Source of the DNA: Halopelagius longus
GTDB taxonomy: Archaea > Halobacteriota > Halobacteria > Halobacteriales > Haloferacaceae
DNA: 64,000 nt
NCBI RefSeq assembly: GCF_900100875.1
Contig: NZ_FNKQ01000002.1
Span: 1-64,000 of the forward strand
Direction of reading: 5' to 3'
Below, piece after piece: positions 6,791 through 15,930 of the stretch. Each line of letters starts with the position of its first letter. Position 1 is the first letter of the stretch. Both the position numbers and the translations under genes were made by a program. Under the pieces are notes generated by a model. It saw nothing but the letters and a program-made list of their open reading frames with translations, searched no databases and was not told the DNA's origin.

Positions 6791-8944
6791 ATGACCGAAG
6801 ACGATGGTCGCGACGCGCCGCCGGCCGACCGCGACGACGACGGAGGGGGACCGTCGGGACGCCGAGATAACCTCGGCGACGCCGGTCACGACGCCGCCGA
6901 GGACGACCGACCGACCGCGGAGGACGGCGAGGAGTTCGGCGAGGTTCCGACGCCGACGGACGCCGTTCCGAACGCGGTCAGCGACGTCCGCGACCGAGAC
7001 GGCGCCGTCTCCGGCGACGCCGCCGAGGCCGGGAGCGACGCCGACGAGGCCGCGAGAGACGCCGAGGAATCCGCGAGCGACGCCGACGGCGGTGACTCCG
7101 TCGAGGACGCGGACGTCGACGAAGACGAAGCCGACGCGGACGACATCTCCCTCGACTCCTTCTACGACGCCCTCGAAGCGGAGGGTCGCCCGGTGGTCAC
7201 CGCCCAACAGGTCGCGCGCCGCCTCGGGACGACGCAGGCCGCGGCCTCCGAGGCGTTGGACGCCCTCGCGAACGCCGGGTCCGTCCAACGGGTGAACGTC
7301 GAGACGGACCCCGTCGTCTGGTACCCGACCGAGTGGGGGAAACTCGCGACGCGCGAACGCGTCGTCCTGTTCCCCGAACGGCGCGAAATCGTCGTGGACA
7401 GTCCGACGCAGTACACCCGCGCGCGCCTCTCGCAGTTCGCCCACCTCGTGGACACCACCGGACAGCGAGAGTCCGGCACGCGCGGCTACCTCTACAAGAT
7501 ACGGCAGGAGGACGTCTGGCAGGCCCCGTTCGACGAACTCGGGAATCTCGTCGCGATGCTGCGGTCCGTCCTCCCCACCCGGTCGCCGCACCTCGAAGAG
7601 TGGATAGAGTCCCAGTGGAAGCGCGCCAACCAGTTCCGCCTCTACACCCACGAGGACGGCTACGTCGTCCTCGAAGGCGCCTCCGAGAGCCTCATGGGCA
7701 ACGTCGCCCGGCAGAAACTCGACGAGGAGCAACTCGTCGCGCCCATCTCCGATACGGAGAGTTGGGTGCGCGACGGGGCGGAGGCGCAGATAAAGCGCGT
7801 CCTCTACGAGGCGGGCTACCCGGTGAAGGACGACCGGGAGTTAGACGCCGGCGACCCCCTCGACGTGGACCTGCGCGTCGAACTCCGCGAGTACCAACGC
7901 GACTGGGTCGAGAAGTTCTTAGAGCAGAACTCGGGCGTCCTCGTCGGTCCGTCGGGCGCGGGCAAGACCGTCACCGGAATCGGCGCTCTCGCGGAAGTGG
8001 GCGGCGAGACGCTGATTCTCGTCCCGAGTCGGGAACTCGCCGCCCAGTGGCGGGAGGAACTCCTGCGGCACACCACCCTCTCGGAGGACCAGATAGGCGA
8101 GTACCACGGCGGGCAGAAGGAGGTTCGACCGGTCACCATCGCCACCTACCAGACGGCGGGGATGGACCGCCACCGGTCGCTGTTCGACTCCCGCGCGTGG
8201 GGACTCATCGTCTACGACGAGGTGCACCACATCCCGTCGCGCATCTACCGCCGGAGCGCAGACTTGCAGGCCAAACACCGCCTCGGCCTCTCGGCGACGC
8301 CGGTCCGCGAGGACGACAAGGAGAAGGAGATTTTCACGCTCATCGGCCCGCCCATCGGCACCGACTGGTCGAAACTGTTCGAGGCGGGGTACGTGCAGGA
8401 ACCGGAGGTGGAGATTCGGTACGTCCCGTGGGGCGACGACACCGCGCGCAACGAGTGGGCCAACGCCGACGGGCGCGAACGGCACAAACTCGCCGGCATG
8501 AACCCCGGCAAGGACGAGGAGGTGCGTCGCCTCCTCGAAGCGCACCCGACCGCGAAGGCCCTCGTGTTCGTCGACTGGTTGGACCAAGGCGAACGCCTCG
8601 CCGAGGAACTCGACGCGCCGTTCGTCAGCGGCGAGATGCCGCACTACCGCCGCGAACGCCTGTTCGAGGAGTTCCGCGACGGCGACTTGCGGACGCTCGT
8701 CATCTCCCGCGTCGGCGATGAGGGCATCGACCTGCCGAACGCCGAGTTGGCCGTCGTCGCGTCCGGTCTCGGCGGGTCCAGACGGCAGGGTGCCCAACGC
8801 GCCGGGCGGACGATGCGCCCCGCGGGGAGCGCCCTCGTCTACGTCCTCGCCACCCGCGGGACGAGCGAGGAGGACTTCGCGCAGCGACAGATGCGCCACC
8901 TCGCCGAGAAGGGCGTCCGCGTCCGCGAGAACGACCTGGTCTGA
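6791..8944 (+). CDS. rad25: XPB/Rad25-like DNA repair helicase
   Basis: Superfamily 2 DNA helicase of the XPB/RAD25 type, expected to unwind damaged DNA. The 717-aa protein has an acidic low-complexity N-terminus (about 1-115), a winged-helix segment (about 120-180: VTAQQVARRLGTTQAAASEAL), and a helicase core with Walker A GPSGAGKTV (about 386), the DEVHH box (about 474), motif III LSATP (about 500) and a C-terminal RecA domain ending GRTMRP. The damage-recognition-like region lies before the core. The ATG at 6791 is chosen because the ORF upstream overlaps the divergent promoter. Archaeal XPB homologues exist without full TFIIH; haloarchaea often carry several. Confidence 0.85.
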   Translation: MTEDDGRDAPPADRDDDGGGPSGRRDNLGDAGHDAAEDDRPTAEDGEEFGEVPTPTDAVPNAVSDVRDRDGAVSGDAAEAGSDADEAARDAEESASDADGGDSVEDADVDEDEADADDISLDSFYDALEAEGRPVVTAQQVARRLGTTQAAASEALDALANAGSVQRVNVETDPVVWYPTEWGKLATRERVVLFPERREIVVDSPTQYTRARLSQFAHLVDTTGQRESGTRGYLYKIRQEDVWQAPFDELGNLVAMLRSVLPTRSPHLEEWIESQWKRANQFRLYTHEDGYVVLEGASESLMGNVARQKLDEEQLVAPISDTESWVRDGAEAQIKRVLYEAGYPVKDDRELDAGDPLDVDLRVELREYQRDWVEKFLEQNSGVLVGPSGAGKTVTGIGALAEVGGETLILVPSRELAAQWREELLRHTTLSEDQIGEYHGGQKEVRPVTIATYQTAGMDRHRSLFDSRAWGLIVYDEVHHIPSRIYRRSADLQAKHRLGLSATPVREDDKEKEIFTLIGPPIGTDWSKLFEAGYVQEPEVEIRYVPWGDDTARNEWANADGRERHKLAGMNPGKDEEVRRLLEAHPTAKALVFVDWLDQGERLAEELDAPFVSGEMPHYRRERLFEEFRDGDLRTLVISRVGDEGIDLPNAELAVVASGLGGSRRQGAQRAGRTMRPAGSALVYVLATRGTSEEDFAQRQMRHLAEKGVRVRENDLV

Positions 8945-8992
8945 CTTCGCCGCCCGCCCGACTTCGCTGCCCGTCCGACCTCGCCGCCCTCC
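8943..8992 (+). repeat. Imperfect 17-bp tandem repeat after the helicase gene
   Basis: Three imperfect units of about 16-17 bp (GACTTCGCCGCCCGCCC type) begin within the stop codon of the helicase gene. They are pyrimidine-rich on the coding strand and may be part of the transcript end. Confidence 0.5.
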
Positions 8993-9117
8993 GACCCCTC
9001 GCGTCGGCGTCCGCGCCGGAACCGCCCCACTCCGCGAACGAGTACCGTTAAGTCGTTCGTGGCGAATGTCAGTGCCGTATCCCCGTCGTCCCGCCGGGGG
9101 GCGACTCCACCTTCAAC

Positions 9118-11469
9118 ATGACTGACGCCGCACAGACGCTCCTCGCCGAAAGCGCGGTTCGACAGTACCGCATGTCGCTCTCGGACCGCGTTCGGGCGGG
9201 CGAGGAGACGGCCGATTCGACGGCGGCCGACTGGCGGCGGTTCGTCCGCGAGAGACACGGCGACCTCTTCTCGACCGTCGACGACGGACGCCCCGAGGCG
9301 GCGGCGCGCGAGTTGTTCGTCCAGACGCTCTCTTTCGATTTCCTCCTCTCGGAACTGCTCGCCGCCGCCGAACGGACCTTCGACGTGTCGGTGCCGACCC
9401 GCCCCGGCGACGGCGCGGCGGTGGCGTTCGACGCCGACTTCGACGCCGTCCACCGCACCGTCGCCGCCGACCTCTCTGCGACGGCGCGCGACCGGTTCCG
9501 CGAGGCCGCGGAGCGATTCGTTCGGACGGCGACGCCCGAAGACGTCTCGGCGCTCCACCGAGAGGCCGTCTCGCGCCTCGGCCGGCGGGCGTTCGGCCGG
9601 TACGACACCCCGCCGGGACTCGCCGAACTCGCCGTCGAGACGGTTCGCGAGGGCGACGAACGCGACGCGAACGCGCCCGGATTCGCCGACGCGACGGTGC
9701 TCGACCCCGGATGCGGCGCGGGGGCGTTCCTCGCCGCGGCGGCCGAACGCAAGCGGGCGGCCCTCTCGGACTCTGCCCCCGAATCCGACCCCGCCGCCGC
9801 GGCGAGGCGCATCGCCGAGACGGTCCGCGGGTTCGACCTCGACCCGGTCGCCGTCCGCGCCTCGCGCCTGTCGGTACTCCTCGCGCTCAGACCCCTCCTC
9901 GACGCCGCCGCCGAACCCCTCGATTTGGACCTCCGGATCGTCCTCGGCGACGTTCTCGACGCCACGGCCGCCGACACGCCCCTCTCGGGCGCGCGCGCAG
10001 ACGTCCTCCTCGGGAACCCGCCGTGGTTGACGTGGGACTCGCTTTCGGAGCGACTGAAAGACCGGTGGCGCGACGGGCCGATGGCCGACCCGGCCCTCGA
10101 CCTGTTCTGCCACGACGGCCGGAACGCCCGTCTCGGGCACGCCAACGACGACGTGTCCGTCCCCTTCGCGTGGACCTGTCTCCACCGCCTCCTGCGCGAC
10201 GACGGCCGGGCGGCGTTCGTCCTCAAGCGCGACCTGTTGACCGGCCCGGCGGGGGAACTCCTCCGCCGCCGCCGCGTCGGCGACCGGTCGGTCGCGATGC
10301 GGGAAATCCACGACTTCGGGACGCTCGCGCCGTTCGGCGACGAGGTGGACGCCGGGACGGCGCTCTACCGACTCGACGTCGGCGGCGGACGCAACGGAGA
10401 CTCGACGGACGACGCACCGACCGACGACGACCCGGTCGGCGACCCGACGGACCGCGATGTGACGGACCGCGATGCGACGGACCGCGACGGTTCGGCGGGC
10501 GTCCCCACGACGCGGTGGGCGAGGACCGACGCCGACGCCGAACGCCCGGCGTTCGACTCCCTCGCGTCGATGCGCCGAACGCTCGACCGCACGGAGACGA
10601 CGTACCTCCCGGCGGACCCCGAGTCACCCGCGGGGCCGTGGGTCCGCGCCGACGCGGAACGCAGGGCGCTCGGTCCCGCGAACTACCGCATCCGCCACGG
10701 CGTGAAAGACGACGCCAAGGCGGTGTACGGACTCGACAGGGAGACCATCGACGCGCGGAACATCGAACCGGACCACGTCTACCCGTACCTGAAGTCGAAG
10801 CACGTCGTGAAGTACGGTTTGTTCGGGTACGACCTCCACCTCGTCCCGCAACGGCGCGCCGGTGAGGAGAACGAGTCGGCCGTCCGCGAGGAGACGCCGA
10901 ACACGTACGCCTACCTCGATGACCACCGCGAACGCCTCGACGACCGCGGGTCGTCGTGGTTCGACGACGGCCCGTTCTACGGGCTGTTCGGCCTCGGTCC
11001 GTACACGTGGGCCGACTACAAGGTGGTCTGGTGCCGCCTCGGGTTCAAGCCGCACTTCGCCGTCGTCTCCACCGTCGAGGACCCGGCTCTCGGCGAGCAA
11101 CCCGTCGTCCCCGGCGACCACTGCATGTTCGTCGCCACCGACGACGAGGCGGAGGCGCACTACCTCTGTGCGCTCTTGAACTCCGCGCCGTACCAACGGT
11201 GTCTCCGCGACGTCTCCTCGGGCGGGAAGTCGAGCCTGTCGAAATCGACCGTCTCGGAACTCGCCACGCCCGAGTGGGAGGCGACGCCGCACCAGACGAC
11301 ACTCGCGGAGGCGTCGATGCGGGCCCACGATATCGTCCCGAACCACGTCGACTGCTCGAAGCGGGCGTACAACGCGAAGACGATACCGGAACTCGACGCC
11401 GTGCAGGCCGAAATCGACCGCGAAGTCGAGCGATTTCTCGCAGACGGCGCGCCGACCGCCGATGAGTAA
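9118..11469 (+). CDS. N6-adenine-type DNA methyltransferase (Eco57I/type IIG-like)
   Basis: Predicted to transfer methyl from SAM to adenine in DNA. The 783-aa protein has a helical N-terminus, a GRYDTPPGLA motif (about 160, the usual YTP region), SAM motif I LDPGCGAGAF (about 196-204) and catalytic motif IV GNPPW (about 298-302). The C-terminal half carries target-recognition features (KSKHVVKYGLF, LLNSAPYQR, GGKSSLSKSTV). I see no PD-ExK nuclease motif and no separate restriction gene nearby, so it is probably solitary or regulatory. The linker at about 420-460 contains tandem TDRD repeats. A TATA box (CCGTTAAGTC, about 9049) gives a leader of about 45 nt. Confidence 0.82.
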   Translation: MTDAAQTLLAESAVRQYRMSLSDRVRAGEETADSTAADWRRFVRERHGDLFSTVDDGRPEAAARELFVQTLSFDFLLSELLAAAERTFDVSVPTRPGDGAAVAFDADFDAVHRTVAADLSATARDRFREAAERFVRTATPEDVSALHREAVSRLGRRAFGRYDTPPGLAELAVETVREGDERDANAPGFADATVLDPGCGAGAFLAAAAERKRAALSDSAPESDPAAAARRIAETVRGFDLDPVAVRASRLSVLLALRPLLDAAAEPLDLDLRIVLGDVLDATAADTPLSGARADVLLGNPPWLTWDSLSERLKDRWRDGPMADPALDLFCHDGRNARLGHANDDVSVPFAWTCLHRLLRDDGRAAFVLKRDLLTGPAGELLRRRRVGDRSVAMREIHDFGTLAPFGDEVDAGTALYRLDVGGGRNGDSTDDAPTDDDPVGDPTDRDVTDRDATDRDGSAGVPTTRWARTDADAERPAFDSLASMRRTLDRTETTYLPADPESPAGPWVRADAERRALGPANYRIRHGVKDDAKAVYGLDRETIDARNIEPDHVYPYLKSKHVVKYGLFGYDLHLVPQRRAGEENESAVREETPNTYAYLDDHRERLDDRGSSWFDDGPFYGLFGLGPYTWADYKVVWCRLGFKPHFAVVSTVEDPALGEQPVVPGDHCMFVATDDEAEAHYLCALLNSAPYQRCLRDVSSGGKSSLSKSTVSELATPEWEATPHQTTLAEASMRAHDIVPNHVDCSKRAYNAKTIPELDAVQAEIDREVERFLADGAPTADE

Positions 11470-11480
11470 TTCTTAAGTCG
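11468..11480 (+). promoter_or_regulatory. tRNA-Tyr promoter TATA box
   Basis: ATTCTTAAGTCGG about 30 nt before the tRNA. It begins at the stop codon of the methyltransferase gene. Confidence 0.6.
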
Positions 11481-11505
11481 GGCGGCGGCGGTAGGTGTAA
11501 CTGGA

Positions 11506-11579
11506 CCGCCCTTAGCTCAGCCTGGTAGAGCAGCCGACTGTAGATCGGCTTGCCCCCCGTTCAAATCGGGGAGGGCGGA
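11506..11579 (+). tRNA. tRNA-Tyr (anticodon GTA)
   Basis: A complete 74-nt cloverleaf: acceptor CCGCCCT/AGGGCGG, D-arm GCTC/GAGC, anticodon stem GCCGA/TCGGC with loop CTGTAGA (anticodon GTA), T-arm CCCCG/CGGGG with loop TTCAAAT, and discriminator A. CCA is not encoded. No intron. The 3' 21 nt plus two flanking bases recur 118 bp downstream. Confidence 0.97.
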
Positions 11580-11699
11580 CTTCTTCGCCTTCACGTACGC
11601 GCGAGCGAAGCGAGCGCCGTGAACGGCGAGGAGCATCCTCCGAGCCAATTTGAGCAGCGAGCGAGTGAGCGAGTGAGTTCAAATCGGGGAGGGCGGACT
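11559..11699 (+). repeat. tRNA-Tyr tail cassette: duplicated 3' end
   Basis: A 23-bp exact direct repeat, starting GTTCAAATCGGGG and ending GGGCGGACT, occurs at 11559-11581 (inside and just past the tRNA) and at 11677-11699. Between them are GCGAGCGAAGCGAGC (11601-11615), a CGCCGT-GA-ACGGCG hairpin, and CCAATTTGAGC (11645-11655), a degenerate inverted copy of the T-loop (9 of 11). No ORF or integrase lies inside. The layout parallels the one after tRNA-Lys. Confidence 0.8.
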
Positions 11700-11864
11700 C
11701 GTTTTTCGCGCCGACTGCGATCGAAGGGAGCCAGCGGAGCGCCTCGATTCTCGCTCGACAAGGGTAACATCGTACCACAGACACGCATCTCCGAAAGTCA
11801 CGAAAACGACCGTTTCAGGCCATCTGCCCCGAAACCATATTCCGTCGTTCTTCGAACGTCCACC

Positions 11865-13208
11865 GTGCGACGTATCCAGGTGCTCGTCTCGGACGACCGA
11901 GTATCGGACGTCGTCGACGTGTTGGACGACGAAAACATCGACTACGTTCGGTACCGGGCGAGGACGCCGGACGACGAAGAGCAGTGGTTGGTCGAAGTTC
12001 CGGTACCGACCGACGCCATCGGGTACATGCTGGACCGCTTCGAGGAGGCGGGCGTCCGGAGCGACCAGTACACGACCGTCGCCACCCTCGAAAGCGCGAT
12101 ATCGCCTCGCTCGGAGGAGTTGAAGCAGCGCTTCGCGGACGACTTCGACCCGTTGACGCAGATGGAGTTGAAGTCGAAGGCGCAGGACATGAGCCGGGAC
12201 CCAACGTCGTTTCTGGCGATGATATTCCTGAGCGCCATCATCGCCGCCGGGGGGTTGCTCGTCGACTCGCCGGCCATCGTCGTCGGGTCGATGGTCATCG
12301 CCCCCATCGTCGGCCCCGTGATGACGGCGTCCGTCGGCGGGGTGACGGGGGACAGGCGGATGCTAGTCAACAGCATCTGGCTTCAGGCCGCCGGACTCTT
12401 GACCGCCGTCGTCGCCGCGGGCGGGTTCAGCTTCCTCCTGCAGTTCCTCGGATTCTTCCCGGAGACGCTCGATATCGGGTCGATAGAGCTCATCGGACTC
12501 CGCCTCTCTCCGGGGTTCGTCACGATGGTGGTCGGATTCACCGCCGGTGCCGCCGGCGCGTTCGGCATCACGACCAAAGGCCCCACCTCGCTCATCGGCG
12601 TGATGATAGCCGCCGCCCTCATCCCGGCGGCGGCGACGGTCGGCATCGCCGCCGCGTGGAGCGAGTACCGAATCGCCGTCGGGGCGTCGCTGTTGCTCCT
12701 CGCGACGATCATCCTCATCAATCTCGGTTCGTTCGTCGTCCTCGTGCAGTTCTACAGCCCCGACGAGAAGGGATGGCTCTCCTCTGCGTCCGGGCGGCGT
12801 CTCGTACTCCTCGCCACGGTGGTCGTCGTCGTCCTCGTCGTCGGCGTCGTCGGAACCGCCGCCGGCCAGCAGATTCTGTTCGAGCGGACGGTCAACGACG
12901 TGGTCGAAACGACGCTCGACCAGCCCGAGTACGGGGACTTAGAGCCGGTGTCCGTCAGAGTCGAGTACAGCGACGGGTTCCTGTTCAGTTCGCCGGAGAC
13001 GGTGACCGTCACCGCGAGTCGGACGGCGAACAGGGGTGACCCGCCCTCCGTGGCGGGCGAACTCGACAGGCGAATCACCGAGGCGACCGGTAAGCAGGTC
13101 CAGGTCAGGGTTCGATTCCAGGAGTACCAACGCTCGGACGCGGGCAACTCCTCGTCGCTCTCCCCTGCCCCGCAACCGGCGTCGTTCGCCGCACCTCAAA
13201 CGGCTTGA
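11865..13208 (+). CDS. DUF389 (TIGR00341) membrane protein
   Basis: A 447-aa integral membrane protein of unknown function in the DUF389/TIGR00341 family. The N-terminal ~100 residues form a soluble ACT-like region (RRIQVLVSDDRVSDVVDVLDDENIDYV). About seven hydrophobic segments follow (for example FLAMIFLSAIIAAGGLLVDS, AIVVGSMVIAPIVGPVM, LVLLATVVVVVLVVGVVG), then a soluble C-terminus of about 120 residues. GTG at 11865 is chosen because it puts the family N-terminus first; the open frame upstream runs through the tRNA tail cassette. No operon partner is evident. Confidence 0.82.
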   Translation: MRRIQVLVSDDRVSDVVDVLDDENIDYVRYRARTPDDEEQWLVEVPVPTDAIGYMLDRFEEAGVRSDQYTTVATLESAISPRSEELKQRFADDFDPLTQMELKSKAQDMSRDPTSFLAMIFLSAIIAAGGLLVDSPAIVVGSMVIAPIVGPVMTASVGGVTGDRRMLVNSIWLQAAGLLTAVVAAGGFSFLLQFLGFFPETLDIGSIELIGLRLSPGFVTMVVGFTAGAAGAFGITTKGPTSLIGVMIAAALIPAAATVGIAAAWSEYRIAVGASLLLLATIILINLGSFVVLVQFYSPDEKGWLSSASGRRLVLLATVVVVVLVVGVVGTAAGQQILFERTVNDVVETTLDQPEYGDLEPVSVRVEYSDGFLFSSPETVTVTASRTANRGDPPSVAGELDRRITEATGKQVQVRVRFQEYQRSDAGNSSSLSPAPQPASFAAPQTA

Positions 13209-13275
13209 CGCCTCGGCGCACCGCGAACGTGCCCCGACCGTCGAAACTTAACCGCTCGCGGGAGAGGACTCCCCC

Positions 13276-13683
13276 ATGAGCGAACTGCCCTATCGGGCCG
13301 AAGTCGACGTTCGGTTTCAGGACTTAGACGCCGTCGGACACGTGAACAACGCCGTCTACGCCACCTACTGCGAACAGGCGCGCGTCGACTTCTTCGAGGA
13401 CGTCATCGGCCTCCGGAGCACCGACCTCAACATCGTCCTCGCCTCCCTGCAACTCCAGTACCGCAAACCCATCGAGGGCACCGGCACCGTCTCCGTCGAA
13501 CTCGACGTGCCGGAGGTGGGCAACTCCTCGTTCACCATGGCGTACGAACTCACCTACGAGGGCGAGGTGGTCGCCACCGGCGAGTCGGTCCAAGTCGTCG
13601 TCGACCCCGAGACGCGCGAGTCCGTCCGCGTCCCCGACTCGTGGCGCGAAGCCGTCGGTGCCGAGGCCGGTTCAGAAGACTGA
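13276..13683 (+). CDS. Acyl-CoA thioesterase, hotdog fold (4HBT family)
   Basis: Predicted cytoplasmic thioesterase hydrolysing acyl-CoA thioesters. The 135-aa single hotdog domain carries the family motif DLDAVGHVNNAVYATYCEQAR (about 16-36), in which the Asp of DAVGHVNN is the usual catalytic acid. CTTAACC about 28 nt upstream of the ATG suggests a leaderless mRNA. The natural substrate cannot be told from the sequence. Confidence 0.88.
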   Translation: MSELPYRAEVDVRFQDLDAVGHVNNAVYATYCEQARVDFFEDVIGLRSTDLNIVLASLQLQYRKPIEGTGTVSVELDVPEVGNSSFTMAYELTYEGEVVATGESVQVVVDPETRESVRVPDSWREAVGAEAGSED

Positions 13684-13758
13684 GTCCCTCTCGGGGTACT
13701 TCTCCGCCGCACAGCCCGATGAGTGCCTTTTTCTCTCCCCAAGAGATAATACTGCGAG

Positions 13759-14253
13759 ATGACCGGAAGAGCACCCCAGTCTTCTCGAACCGACGTCCCC
13801 GGCGCGGACGGAGGCGACGCCGACTCGCCGGTCGCCCGCGCGGGCGAACGCGTCCTCCGCATCGGGTCGGACCGCCCCGTCCGAATCAGCGCGGGACACA
13901 GGCTCCTCCACCACGACGGCAAGTGCAGTCGGCCGCACGGCCACAACTACGAGATTTCGGTCGAACTGGTCGGCGAACTCACCGAGGAGGGGTGGGTCGC
14001 AGACAAGGGCGACGTGACCGACGTGATAGACGAGTGGGACCACATGTTCCTGTTGGAGTCGGGCGACCCCCTCCTCGACGCGTTCGAAGAGAGCGACGAC
14101 GCCGACGCCGCCGTCGTCCTCGATGCGCCCCCGACGGCGGAGGTGATGGCCGTCGTCTTAGAGGAGAAACTCGCCGACGCCCTCCCCGACACCGTCTCCG
14201 AGGTGGCGGTGGAGGTGCGCGAGACGAGCGAACTCTGCACCGGGTTCCGCTGA
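13759..14253 (+). CDS. queD: 6-carboxytetrahydropterin synthase QueD
   Basis: Converts dihydroneopterin triphosphate to 6-carboxy-5,6,7,8-tetrahydropterin, the second step of preQ0 synthesis. The 164-aa protein has the zinc-binding histidines in ISAGHRLLHHD and RPHGHNYEISV, the catalytic Cys in GKCSRPHGH, and a conserved C-terminal Glu in VEVRETSE. A roughly 30-residue acidic extension precedes the domain. Its stop overlaps the start of queE by one base, so the two are translationally coupled. In archaea the preQ0 product feeds archaeosine at tRNA position 15. Confidence 0.92.
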   Translation: MTGRAPQSSRTDVPGADGGDADSPVARAGERVLRIGSDRPVRISAGHRLLHHDGKCSRPHGHNYEISVELVGELTEEGWVADKGDVTDVIDEWDHMFLLESGDPLLDAFEESDDADAAVVLDAPPTAEVMAVVLEEKLADALPDTVSEVAVEVRETSELCTGFR

Positions 14254-15023
14254 TGCCCGTCACCTCGAACGTCGAACGACCGGACGACGCCCCCGAGGGC
14301 CCCGCCCTCCCGGTGAACGAACTGTTCGCCTCCCTGCAGGGCGAGGGGAAACTCGCGGGCGTCCCGAGCACGTTCGTCCGAACCAGCGGCTGTAACCTCC
14401 GCTGTTGGTTCTGCGACTCCTATCACACCTCGTGGGACCCGACGCACGCGTGGATGAGCGTCGAACGAATCGTCGAGGAAGTCGAGTCCCGCGACCCGAA
14501 CCACGTCGTCCTCACGGGCGGGGAACCCCTGCTCCACGACGCCTCGACCGCGCTCCTCGAACGACTCGCAGAGCGGGGCTATCACCTCACCGTGGAGACG
14601 AACGGGACGTTCGCGCCCGACGCGCCCATCGACCTCGCCAGCGTCAGCCCGAAACTCTCCACCTCGACGCCCACCGCGGAGAACGCGCCGGACGGAAACC
14701 CCGAGGAGTGGGAGGACCGCCACGAGGAACGGCGAATCGACTTCGGGGCGTTGACGACCCTCCTCGAACGCCACGAGGTGCAACTGAAGTTCGTCGTCAC
14801 CGGCCCCGACGACATGGACGAGATAGAATCGCTGGTCGCCGACGTGCGCGAACGCGCCGACGCCGACCTGAACGACGAGGACGTCCTCCTCATGCCCGAG
14901 GGGCGGACTCGCGAGGAACTCGACGCGACGCGGAACGTCGTCGCCGACCTCGCCGCGGAGTACGGTTACCGCTACACGCCCCGCCTGCACGTGGACCTCT
15001 GGAACGACGCCCCCGAGACGTGA
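14253..15023 (+). CDS. queE: 7-carboxy-7-deazaguanine synthase QueE
   Basis: Radical SAM enzyme that rearranges 6-carboxytetrahydropterin to 7-carboxy-7-deazaguanine. The 256-aa protein shows the Fe-S motif CNLRCWFCDSY (CX3CX2C, about 48-55), preceded by FASLQGEGKLAGVPSTFVRTSG, and the SAM-binding GGEPLL. The ATG shares its A with the queD stop codon. The order queD-queE-queC is a complete core for making preQ0; the GTP cyclohydrolase step is not in this window. Confidence 0.94.
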   Translation: MPVTSNVERPDDAPEGPALPVNELFASLQGEGKLAGVPSTFVRTSGCNLRCWFCDSYHTSWDPTHAWMSVERIVEEVESRDPNHVVLTGGEPLLHDASTALLERLAERGYHLTVETNGTFAPDAPIDLASVSPKLSTSTPTAENAPDGNPEEWEDRHEERRIDFGALTTLLERHEVQLKFVVTGPDDMDEIESLVADVRERADADLNDEDVLLMPEGRTREELDATRNVVADLAAEYGYRYTPRLHVDLWNDAPET

Positions 15024-15051
15024 TTCGACCGAACGCGACTCTCAGACGACA

Positions 15052-15807
15052 ATGACCGGACACGACGCACCCGACGAGACCGAATCGACCGACAACGGCG
15101 CCGCCCCGGACGGGAGCGACGGAAAGTCGGCCGTCGTCCTCCTCTCCGGCGGGATGGATAGCGCGACGACCGCCTACGAGGCGGCCGCGCGGGGGTACGA
15201 CCTCTACGTCCTGCACACCTCCTACGGCCAGAACACCGAGACGAAGGAGTACGACTGCGCGACGACCCTCGCCGAGGAACTCGACGCCGAGGAGTTCCTC
15301 CGCGTCGAGACGGACCACCTCTCCCGCATCGGCGCGTCGAGTCTCACGGACGACTCGATGGCGGTCGAGGACGCGGACACCGAAAGCGAGGAGATTCCCA
15401 CCTCGTACGTCCCGTTCCGGAACGCGAACCTGCTTTCGATGGCCGTCTCCTACGCCGAGGCCAACGACTGCGACGCCGTCTTCGTCGGCGCGCACTCCGA
15501 GGACTACGCGGGCTACCCCGACTGCCGCCCCGAGTTCTTCGAGGCGTTCGAGGCGATGGTCGAGACGGGGACGAAACCGGAGACGGACATCGCGATAGAG
15601 GTGCCGTTCGTCACCGACTCGAAGACGGACATCGTCCGCCGCGGCGTCGAACTGGACGTGCCCTTCGAATCTACGTGGTCCTGCTACCGCGCCGAGGAAC
15701 CCGCCTGCGGGACCTGCGACTCCTGCGTCTACCGCGTGGAGGCGTTCCGGAACGTCGGCCGCGAGGACCCCATCCCCTACGCCGAACGACCGCCCCGCGC
15801 CGACTGA
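15052..15807 (+). CDS. queC: 7-cyano-7-deazaguanine synthase QueC
   Basis: ATP-dependent enzyme that turns 7-carboxy-7-deazaguanine and ammonia into preQ0. The 251-aa protein has an N-terminal PP-loop LLSGGMDSATT (about 28-38) and a C-terminal zinc site in CYRAEEPACGTCDSCVYR. A ~20-residue acidic N-terminal tail is typical of halophiles. The gene starts 28 bp after queE and is the last gene of this operon. Confidence 0.95.
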   Translation: MTGHDAPDETESTDNGAAPDGSDGKSAVVLLSGGMDSATTAYEAAARGYDLYVLHTSYGQNTETKEYDCATTLAEELDAEEFLRVETDHLSRIGASSLTDDSMAVEDADTESEEIPTSYVPFRNANLLSMAVSYAEANDCDAVFVGAHSEDYAGYPDCRPEFFEAFEAMVETGTKPETDIAIEVPFVTDSKTDIVRRGVELDVPFESTWSCYRAEEPACGTCDSCVYRVEAFRNVGREDPIPYAERPPRAD

Positions 15808-15930
15808 ACGCCTCCCGCCGAACCGTCTCACCGCCGGCCGGCTTGCTTTCCCCGCGTCGGCGTTCGAGGGAGGTGCTCCCGTTCGCTCGCGCGAACACTT
15901 ATGACGGACTACAGACATATTTAGGTACGA

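Noticed and set aside
11582-11676. Integrase or other gene inside the tRNA-tail cassettes
   Set aside because: The spacers are under 100 bp and have no ORF with a start and ribosome binding site. They can only be a non-autonomous unit or a scar.
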